16,688 nucleotides of DNA from JAPLDB01 sp038230515 (GTDB lineage: Bacteria; Bacteroidota; Bacteroidia; AKYH767-A; 2013-40CM-41-45), in assembly GCA_038230515.1 (NCBI GenBank), contig JBBRND010000053.1, positions 1 to 16,688 on the forward strand, read 5' to 3'. Shown piece after piece: positions 1 to 5,709 of the stretch. Within the stretch, counting starts at the first letter, position 1. Each line of letters begins with the position of its first letter. The notes below the pieces were generated by a model, which worked only from the letters and a program-made list of their open reading frames with translations, had not been told where the DNA came from and made no database searches. A program made the position numbers and the translations under genes.

Positions 1-233
1 AACAGTGTTTTGCACTAAACACAACAGTGTTTTGCACTAAACACAACAGTGTTGAGCACTAAACACAACAGTGTTGAGCACTAAACACAACAGTGTTTTG
101 CACTAAACACAACAGTGTTGAGCACTAAACACAACAGTGTTTTGCACTAAACACAACAGTGTTGAGCTCTAAACACAACAGTGTTTTGCACTAAACACAA
201 CAGTGTTGAGCACTAAACACAACAGTGTTGAGC
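1..233. repeat. Tandem array of a 22-bp unit, 10 full copies plus a partial one, open at the left edge
   Basis: The unit is AACAGTGTT, then TT or GA, then GCACTAAACAC. Copies start at 1, 23, 45, 67, 89, 111, 133, 155, 177 and 199, and a partial copy runs from 221 to 233. The two variants alternate irregularly (TT, TT, GA, GA, TT, GA, TT, GA, TT, GA, GA); the copy at 155 also has GAGCTCT in place of GAGCACT. Neighbouring copies can pair across the junction (AAACAC, loop AACA, GTGTTT) and TT copies can pair internally (GTGTTT, loop TGCACT, AAACAC), so the array is a chain of alternative hairpins. Each unit carries TAA on the plus strand and TAG on the minus strand. Because 22 is not a multiple of 3, every frame is stopped about every 66 bp, so the array is not coding. 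There are no unique spacers, so it is not a CRISPR. Confidence 0.97.
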
Positions 234-555
234 TGGCGTTTGCCAACACTTTTGCAGAAAATGAACACGGGCGCTCATTTTCTTACACTGCAAAATGGGC
301 TGACGAGGATGCTTTTTTTCTGAAAAACTTTGTTTCCTTTTTATTTGATAAGTTTTTGGAGTCGCTGTTGGCAGCCCGCAGCAGTAAATCTTACAAATGT
401 AAGATTTAAACTTTTTTTGCTTTAACCAGATGGCTGGCGACTAAGTAAAAATTTCCACAACATTTTCGTAAGTACCAATAAAGAGAAAGCAATAAAAAAG
501 GCAGAGCGGAAGTTCAGCCAACAGAAATCTTTTTTTTTCTTTAAACATATCTTCG
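234..555. other. Non-coding stretch after the tandem array
   Basis: No convincing gene was found on either strand here. It contains a tiny hairpin at 234-245 (TGGC, loop GTTT, GCCA) directly at the end of the repeat array, the palindrome at 385-408 followed by a T-run at 412-418, and a nine-T run at 530-538. One open frame on the plus strand begins with GTG inside the repeat and ends in the palindrome; it looks accidental. Confidence 0.6.
385..408. promoter_or_regulatory. Perfect 10-bp palindrome: BlaI/CopY-like operator or AT-rich terminator
   Basis: The arms TAAATCTTAC and GTAAGATTTA are perfect complements around the loop AAAT. The core at 392-401 reads TACA-AA-TGTA, which matches the TACAnnTGTA operator known for the BlaI/MecI/CopY repressor family. 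On the minus strand 394-401 reads TACATTTG, which matches the Bacteroidota -7 element TAnnTTTG, so the palindrome could be an operator overlapping a leftward promoter; no TTG element is seen at the right distance upstream. On the plus strand seven T residues follow at 412-418, so a weak intrinsic terminator is the alternative. No regulator gene is visible nearby. Confidence 0.5.
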
Positions 556-587
556 TTGAAAAGATAAACTGAAACGAACTATTTTTG
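556..587 (+). promoter_or_regulatory. Bacteroidota-type promoter for the 642-3620 gene cluster
   Basis: TTG at 556-558 lies 21 nt upstream of TATTTTTG at 580-587, matching the Bacteroidota -33 (TTG/TTTG) and -7 (TAnnTTTG) elements in sequence and spacing. Transcription would begin near 593. This rules out the TTG codon at 585 as the start of the next gene, because it lies inside the -7 element, and leaves ATG 603 or ATG 642. Confidence 0.6.
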
Positions 588-641
588 TATTTCGCTGCAG
601 CAATGAATGAGTATTATTGCCACTCGTACCGAATTGAAAAT

Positions 642-1880
642 ATGACTCAAAATTTTTACCGCATTTTACGTGCGCTTGTTCTACTGAATATGCCCCTGTG
701 GGTTGCTGGTGCTGTTGAGCAGCCCATTCATCAGCAATCGCATCTGGATGCGCTTTCCGTTTACAAAAAAAATGCAGATGATTACTGCGCGAAAAATTTG
801 AATCGCTTTGGCCTCAGCCAGCTTTATAGTTACGATGCAGCCCAGGACTCCATGTACAAAAACGAAATGGGCGATACCCTTGCAGCCATCAGAAACAATT
901 ACGACAAAAGCCATGAAACCCGCAGCAGTACCATTGCAAGTTTAAATGAACAGATAAAAGATTTAAGTGCGAAGAAGGAACGGGCAACCACAAATTTTGC
1001 ACGTCTGCTGAAGAAGGCATGCATTGCATCACTCATCTGGCTTGCCATTATTTTTGTGCTGATAAGAATACGTTCGAGCGCGCTGAAACACACAAATAGA
1101 AAACTGGATGAAAGCAAAGCGCAGCTTTCAGAATCGGAAGAGCGATTGAATGCAGGAAAAGAATTGGTAAAGCTCAGTCTTCAAAATGCAGCACACTTTG
1201 ATGAACTCAATCAACATGCAGTTGAATTGCAAAAAATCAGTTCAGAAAACCTGCTGGTTTCAGAAGCCCAGCTTACAAAGGAAGAAGCAGTTCTTATGCA
1301 GTCCTCAATTCAGGAGGTCATAAAATCTGCAGCATTAAACAGCAAGATGACAGCAGCCATTCTTTCGCAGGAATTTGTTTCCGGCACTGATAAAGTAGCA
1401 AGCAATCTTAACGAGTTATGCAATCAGTGTTTCGATCTTGTTTATTATGGAACAAAATCTGCTGACGAAGAGTTGAAAATAACAGTGTCGAAAGATTTGG
1501 AAAAAAACCTTCCGCTCATAAAAATTGTTCCTGAGGCAACCGTGCAATTAATTTTGAATGTGCTCCTGAATGCATTTCAAGCGGTGCGCGAAAAGCAGGA
1601 CAAGAAAATAAAAGGATACATCCCTAAAATTTCCATCAGCACTCGCGTGCTTCCCCGATTTCTGCAGGTGCGCGTGCGCGATAATGGAGATGGCATGACC
1701 GATGAAATAATTCAGCAGGTAAGCACACAGTTTTTCACCACAAAATCTGCAGGTCATTCATCCGGACTCGGAATGTATTTTGCAAAAAAGATCGCTAGTG
1801 AATTGCATCAGGGAGAATTAAAAATAGAAAGTGAACCCGGAAACAGCACAGATGTTTATATTAAATTTTTCACCTCATAA
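642..1880 (+). CDS. Membrane sensor-kinase-like protein with HATPase domain and degenerate H-box
   Basis: With the start at ATG 642 the product is 412 aa; ATG 603 is the alternative. I prefer 642 because it gives a compact signal peptide (basic MTQNFYRILR, then a hydrophobic stretch ending near residue 24). A periplasmic, helix-prone region runs to about residue 125, one membrane helix follows at about 126-142, then a coiled coil and a dimerisation region. The C-terminal ATPase domain is intact: N box NVLLNAFQAV (306-315), G1 DNGDGM (347-352), FFTTK (364-368) and GLGM (375-378). Compared from memory with Bacteroidota kinases of this type, the position of the phospho-accepting histidine is Gln181; His185 lies one helical turn later, outside a normal HExxNP context. 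ATP binding is therefore likely and normal autophosphorylation doubtful. No receiver or DNA-binding domain is present. The next gene starts 6 nt downstream. Confidence 0.8.
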   Translation: MTQNFYRILRALVLLNMPLWVAGAVEQPIHQQSHLDALSVYKKNADDYCAKNLNRFGLSQLYSYDAAQDSMYKNEMGDTLAAIRNNYDKSHETRSSTIASLNEQIKDLSAKKERATTNFARLLKKACIASLIWLAIIFVLIRIRSSALKHTNRKLDESKAQLSESEERLNAGKELVKLSLQNAAHFDELNQHAVELQKISSENLLVSEAQLTKEEAVLMQSSIQEVIKSAALNSKMTAAILSQEFVSGTDKVASNLNELCNQCFDLVYYGTKSADEELKITVSKDLEKNLPLIKIVPEATVQLILNVLLNAFQAVREKQDKKIKGYIPKISISTRVLPRFLQVRVRDNGDGMTDEIIQQVSTQFFTTKSAGHSSGLGMYFAKKIASELHQGELKIESEPGNSTDVYIKFFTS

Positions 1881-1886
1881 AATCTG

Positions 1887-2648
1887 ATGATGAAAAAATA
1901 TTCAATCATAGTTTTGATTTGCCTTTGTTTCTTTTCAGGCGCAACGCTTGCGCAGGCACCCGATCTGGATAAGATTGTCAGCACCATTAAAGTTGCAGCC
2001 CCACCCGTGGAGTCGCTTGATCAGGCAGCCATTCAGCTTCATTATTTCGACTCCGTACCTCCAACTCAGGAACAGGAAGTAAAACTTCTGGAAGCATTTA
2101 AAGCATTATCAAATGGCTTTGCGGCAAATGTTCATTACAAGCAGGGCTACACTGTTTTTCAAAAGTATCTTTCGTTGAAAGAAAAAATTTTAGTGCGGCA
2201 AAAAACAGAAGTCATAACCAAACTGGAAACAGAATATCAGCAAAAAGACAAATCGGATGAGGACAAAGCAGTGAGCTTGCAGAGCGCGGTTCAGCAATTA
2301 AATCTTGATACTGAAGGATACATTTCAAAAAGGTCGGGTTTTAAAAATGCTTTTTCAATTATCATCGTTATACTTTCCATGCTTTTTGCGGCCTCGCTTT
2401 TCCGGTCGGGTGTGCGCTTGAAAAACCTGAGGAATGAAACTAAAACAAATCAGAATAAACTGGAAGAGAATCATCGTATTGCGACACTGGGATATTTAGA
2501 AGAAGGAATTCGTTCAGCATTTGAGCTGAATGAAACCAAAATCAAAAAAGCCGCTGAAGATGGACTGAAAGCAGGAGCGAAGCAGGGAAGTGAAACGCTT
2601 CTTTCACTATCGAAGGTTTTGAATGAAATAAAGCAAAAAGCCCGCTAA
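1887..2648 (+). CDS. Membrane protein of kinase-like layout without the ATPase domain
   Basis: 253 aa; tandem ATG codons at 1887 and 1890 make either start possible. A signal peptide (about 1-22, ending ATLAQA) is followed by a periplasmic helical, probably coiled-coil region (about 25-150, with a charged stretch at 95-130), one membrane helix (about 154-172) and a cytoplasmic coiled coil. Residues 196-215 (beginning HRIATLGYLEEGI) resemble the start of a histidine-kinase dimerisation helix, but the position where the histidine would be is Ser210, and the protein ends about 40 residues later without any ATPase domain. The same domain order as the upstream gene and a 6-nt gap suggest a partner or a truncated relative. 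I do not recognise a named family. Its reading frame stops at 2646-2648, while another frame stays open to 2769. Confidence 0.72.
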   Translation: MMKKYSIIVLICLCFFSGATLAQAPDLDKIVSTIKVAAPPVESLDQAAIQLHYFDSVPPTQEQEVKLLEAFKALSNGFAANVHYKQGYTVFQKYLSLKEKILVRQKTEVITKLETEYQQKDKSDEDKAVSLQSAVQQLNLDTEGYISKRSGFKNAFSIIIVILSMLFAASLFRSGVRLKNLRNETKTNQNKLEENHRIATLGYLEEGIRSAFELNETKIKKAAEDGLKAGAKQGSETLLSLSKVLNEIKQKAR

Positions 2649-2765
2649 TAAACCGGAAATCACCTTCACTGAAGATAGTTCGTTGATTTTGCCGGGAAGC
2701 TTCGGTATCAGATTAAACCTTACCCCACCTGAACATGTCAATGGACAAACGCAAATAAAAACAAA

Positions 2766-3071
2766 GTGAAAAAGATACTTCTCTCCCTTATTGCCGCCTT
2801 TCTTGTGGTTTTTTCTTACGCACAGCAAGACGCTTCTGCAACCAAAGCAATTCCACACATTCGCAACGAACGAAAAGAATTAAAGCGCGAACATATTGCC
2901 GATCACGGGCAGCAATCCGGTGATCGCATTCATCGCGGCAAACGTGAGCTTCGTCATCAGCGCGATGGAAAAGTTCACGATTGGAAACGCAACAGGCAAC
3001 AGCAGCATCGCCCCGTTAATAGGGGAAACGGTCCTCATAGACCTCCGATGATGGATCACAGGCATAAATGA
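2766..3071 (+). CDS. Small secreted basic His/Arg-rich protein
   Basis: 101 aa from a GTG start at 2766; no ATG gives the signal peptide. Residues 1-19 form a clear signal peptide (MKKILLSLIAAFLVVFSYA, cleavage before QQ). The mature part of about 82 residues is strongly basic and hydrophilic, with 10 histidines and many Arg and Lys, plus Gln, Asp, Pro and Gly, and no hydrophobic core. It is probably disordered or metal-, acid- or nucleic-acid-binding, but no family is recognised. The start codon overlaps the stop of a 45-codon open frame (GTGA at 2766-2769). It lies between the kinase-like pair and the TPR gene on the same strand. Confidence 0.62.
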   Translation: MKKILLSLIAAFLVVFSYAQQDASATKAIPHIRNERKELKREHIADHGQQSGDRIHRGKRELRHQRDGKVHDWKRNRQQQHRPVNRGNGPHRPPMMDHRHK

Positions 3072-3110
3072 ACCAAATACATCAAACACTAAATATTACT
3101 TTAACCCGTT

Positions 3111-3620
3111 ATGAATAAAAGACAGATCACACTTATTGCAGCTATTTTATTTTCGGTTGGTGCGTTGGCTCAAACTGCTGCTGAAGATTATATACGCAGC
3201 GGCAATATGAAAGAAGATCAAAAGGACTACAAGGGCGCGCTTGCTGATTTTGACTTGGCGCTGAAAACTGAACCCGGAAATGTAAATGCATATTACTATC
3301 GTGGTTTTGTAAAGTTCCAGTTGAAGGATTATGCAAGTGCCATTGCTGATTACGATTCTGCAGCAGCGAATGACAGCAAAGATGCTGAAACATTTTACAG
3401 TCGCGGCAATGCAAAGTTTGAAATGAAGAATTACAAAGGGGCAATCGAAGATTTCAACAAGGCAATTTATCTTGATCCAACTGATGTTGACTCTTATTAT
3501 AACCGCGCCATTGCCAAATACAACATTGGTGAGCGGGAGTCAGCTTGCAAGGATTTGCAGATGGCGGTGAAACTTGGAGATAAATCAGCAGATGATGTGA
3601 TGAGAGAGCTTTGTCATTAA
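3111..3620 (+). CDS. Secreted tetratricopeptide repeat protein
   Basis: 169 aa starting at ATG 3111. A signal peptide occupies residues 1-20 (ends GALA, then Q). Four TPR units of 34 residues fill the rest (about 24-57, 58-91, 92-125, 126-159), with the typical A/G-Y/F pattern and xDPxxxxxYYNR-type turns. The protein probably acts in the periplasm as a binding scaffold; its partner is unknown. There is no lipobox cysteine near the signal cleavage site, so it is likely soluble. It lies 39 nt after the His-rich protein. Its stop TAA (3618-3620) overlaps the stop of selD on the other strand. Confidence 0.88.
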   Translation: MNKRQITLIAAILFSVGALAQTAAEDYIRSGNMKEDQKDYKGALADFDLALKTEPGNVNAYYYRGFVKFQLKDYASAIADYDSAAANDSKDAETFYSRGNAKFEMKNYKGAIEDFNKAIYLDPTDVDSYYNRAIAKYNIGERESACKDLQMAVKLGDKSADDVMRELCH

Positions 3621-4660
3621 GCACCAACCTCGACAACAAATTCTTTTTTTGCTGACATTGTTCCGATAGGAATAAGAGCGCAATCAATTTTTTCTTCACG
3701 CATAAGCTTGAGGAATTCTTCTTTTGACTCAAGAGAAACTGCTGCCAAGAGTCCACCGCTTGTTTGAGGATCACACAGTGAAATAAATTCCGGTCCGTTA
3801 ATTCCCTTTACTTTTTTCTCGTAAGCATTCCAGTTGCGGTAGGTATTGTCAGGAAAAATAAATTGCTGCATGTAAGGTTCAATACCGGAGATAAGGGGAA
3901 TGTTTTTATAGTGGAGCAGGGCAGAGCAATTACTTCCTTCCGCCATTTCAATAAGGTGTCCGAGTAAACCAAATCCGGTAACATCAGTAAGTGCGTGAAC
4001 ACCTTTCATTGATCCGAGTTTTTCACCTACACGATTCAGTTTAGTCATCAACTCAGTTGCGATACGAATATGCTCTGCTGATGCTTTTCCTCTTTTTGCT
4101 GCGGAAGAAATAATTCCAACACCGATTGGTTTTGTAATAAAAAGTAAATCGTCAGACTGCGCAGTATTATTTTTCTTCAGGTGACTTTTATGAACAAGTC
4201 CGTTCACGCTTAATCCGAAAAACGGTTCAGGTGAATCAATACTGTGTCCGCCTGCGAGAGGAATGTTTGCTTCATCACAGATTTTTCTGCCGCCTTCAAT
4301 AATCTGCTGAGCAATTGCAGGAGGAATCTTCTCTACCGGAAATCCCAAAATTGCAGTTGCGAGAATTGGTGTTCCTCCCATTGCATACACATCGCTCAAT
4401 GCATTGGTTGCAGCTATTCTTCCGAAGTCAAACGCGTCATCTACAATGGGTGTAAAAAAATCAATAGTGCTGATGAGACATTGATCGCTTCCTTGCAATT
4501 CGTAAACTGCAGCATCATCTTTACTTTCATTTCCAACAAGAAGTGAATCAAATTTTTTCTTTGACTCATTGCTCTGCAAAATTTTCTCCAGAACAGCAGG
4601 CGCGATCTTGCATCCGCAACCCGATCCGTGACTGTATTCTGTGAGTTTAATCGTTTCCAT
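3617..4660 (-). CDS. selD: Selenide, water dikinase (selenophosphate synthase)
   Basis: Makes selenophosphate from selenide and ATP in the cytoplasm, the selenium donor for tRNA and protein selenation. The product is 347 aa, the same length as E. coli SelD, and similar end to end. The N-terminal active-site motif is HGSGCGCKIAP with Cys15, Cys17 and Lys18; the catalytic position is cysteine, not selenocysteine. Other family motifs are DDAAVY, ATNALSDVYAMGG, GGHSIDSPEP, TDVTGFGLLGH and CDPQTSGGLL. The start ATG lies 3 nt after the stop of mnmH, so the two are surely co-transcribed. No selA, selB or selC is in the window, so the visible use of selenophosphate is tRNA modification. Confidence 0.97.
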   Translation of the reverse strand: METIKLTEYSHGSGCGCKIAPAVLEKILQSNESKKKFDSLLVGNESKDDAAVYELQGSDQCLISTIDFFTPIVDDAFDFGRIAATNALSDVYAMGGTPILATAILGFPVEKIPPAIAQQIIEGGRKICDEANIPLAGGHSIDSPEPFFGLSVNGLVHKSHLKKNNTAQSDDLLFITKPIGVGIISSAAKRGKASAEHIRIATELMTKLNRVGEKLGSMKGVHALTDVTGFGLLGHLIEMAEGSNCSALLHYKNIPLISGIEPYMQQFIFPDNTYRNWNAYEKKVKGINGPEFISLCDPQTSGGLLAAVSLESKEEFLKLMREEKIDCALIPIGTMSAKKEFVVEVGA

Positions 4661-4663
4661 TTT

Positions 4664-5698
4664 TTAATTGAACTTCTGTGAAAGTGAAATTACTCTTTCT
4701 GCAACCTGTTCCATCGAATCACCTTCGTCAACTTTTAATTCTACAAAGGTATTTTTGCGGGTATCATTTCCAAACTGATATGCTTTGTCATAATAAACCA
4801 AAACAATTTCTATCCACTTTTCTAACTCTCCGTTTTGCAATGCTTCAATCGCTAGTTTCGTATTGAGTCCACCTAATCGCTTGCTGAGTTTTTCTGTATT
4901 CTTAATTAAATCTTCAACTGGAAATTTCCCATACTCATTCACGATTCGTTTGATACGCTGTTCTTTCTCCATCACAATTTCTATGACAAGCGAAGTTCGA
5001 ATCGAATCATAAATTTTGGGGGGCAACAAAATCGGACCTATAGTTAAGCTTTCATTTTCCAAAAAAAGAATTTGCTCTTTGTCAACCTTCATCCATTCCA
5101 ATGCCAGCATGTTTTGAAACATTTCATTACGCGGTTGTGGCGGCATACCGAGCGCGCCATAGGCAGAGCCGCGGTGAGATGCAAGCGTTTCGAGACAGAT
5201 TGTTTGTGCTCCTTTCTTCTTTATTTCCTGAAGTATTTCTGTTTTTCCGGTCCCTGTTTTTCCTCCGATCACAATTACTTTTCTGGGTTCTGACAAAACG
5301 AGGAGGACATGATTTCGATACGCTTTGTATCCGCCTTCCAACATGAAGGTTTTAAAGCCACCCATTCCAAGCACCCAACTCATAATGCTGCTGCGCATGC
5401 CGCCCCGCCAGCAATAGAGCATTACGTGTTTTTTTTCTGTAAGCTTTTTTACACTGCGGATGAAGTCTGCAAATTTTTCTCCGACTAAATCAAAACCTTT
5501 CAACACTGCTGCATCGCGCCCGTTGCTTTTATATGTTATTCCGACCTGCCTTCGGTGATCATCATTCAGCAACGGAATATTTATTGCTCCGGGAATGTGC
5601 GCTTGTGCAAATTCTTTTTCGCTGCGTACATCGAGAAGAAGAAAATTTTCTTCGGAATGTTTTTGAATAAAGGAATCGGCAGTTAAAAGTTCAGACAT
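4664..5698 (-). CDS. mnmH: tRNA 2-selenouridine synthase
   Basis: Replaces sulfur by selenium in 2-thiouridine at wobble position 34 of tRNAs, using selenophosphate (also known as SelU or YbbB). The product is 344 aa. The N-terminal rhodanese domain (about 1-130) has LLDVRSEKEF, HIPGAINIP and the catalytic-loop motif YCWRGGMRS with Cys96. The C-terminal P-loop domain begins with GGKTGTGKT (145-153), followed by ASHRGSAYGALG and the ENES motif, all typical of the family. It lies directly upstream of selD (3-nt gap) and 11 nt downstream of the AsmA-like gene, so the three probably form one operon. Confidence 0.97.
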   Translation of the reverse strand: MSELLTADSFIQKHSEENFLLLDVRSEKEFAQAHIPGAINIPLLNDDHRRQVGITYKSNGRDAAVLKGFDLVGEKFADFIRSVKKLTEKKHVMLYCWRGGMRSSIMSWVLGMGGFKTFMLEGGYKAYRNHVLLVLSEPRKVIVIGGKTGTGKTEILQEIKKKGAQTICLETLASHRGSAYGALGMPPQPRNEMFQNMLALEWMKVDKEQILFLENESLTIGPILLPPKIYDSIRTSLVIEIVMEKEQRIKRIVNEYGKFPVEDLIKNTEKLSKRLGGLNTKLAIEALQNGELEKWIEIVLVYYDKAYQFGNDTRKNTFVELKVDEGDSMEQVAERVISLSQKFN

Positions 5699-5709
5699 CT
5701 CATGTCTTG

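Noticed and set aside
1..233. CRISPR array
   Set aside because: The 22-bp units are directly adjacent with no variable spacers, and no cas gene is present.
203..409. Small plus-strand gene of 68 codons
   Set aside because: It starts with GTG inside the tandem repeat, ends in the palindrome, has no recognisable domain or ribosome site, and its first codons are repeat sequence.
585..641. N-terminal extension of the kinase-like protein from TTG 585
   Set aside because: The TTG lies inside the promoter -7 element and upstream of the expected transcription start; the signal peptide fits ATG 642.
2629..2646. Programmed -1 frameshift at the A-rich end of the kinase stub gene
   Set aside because: The C-AAA-AAG stretch looks slippery, but the open frame that follows is +1, not -1, relative to the stub.
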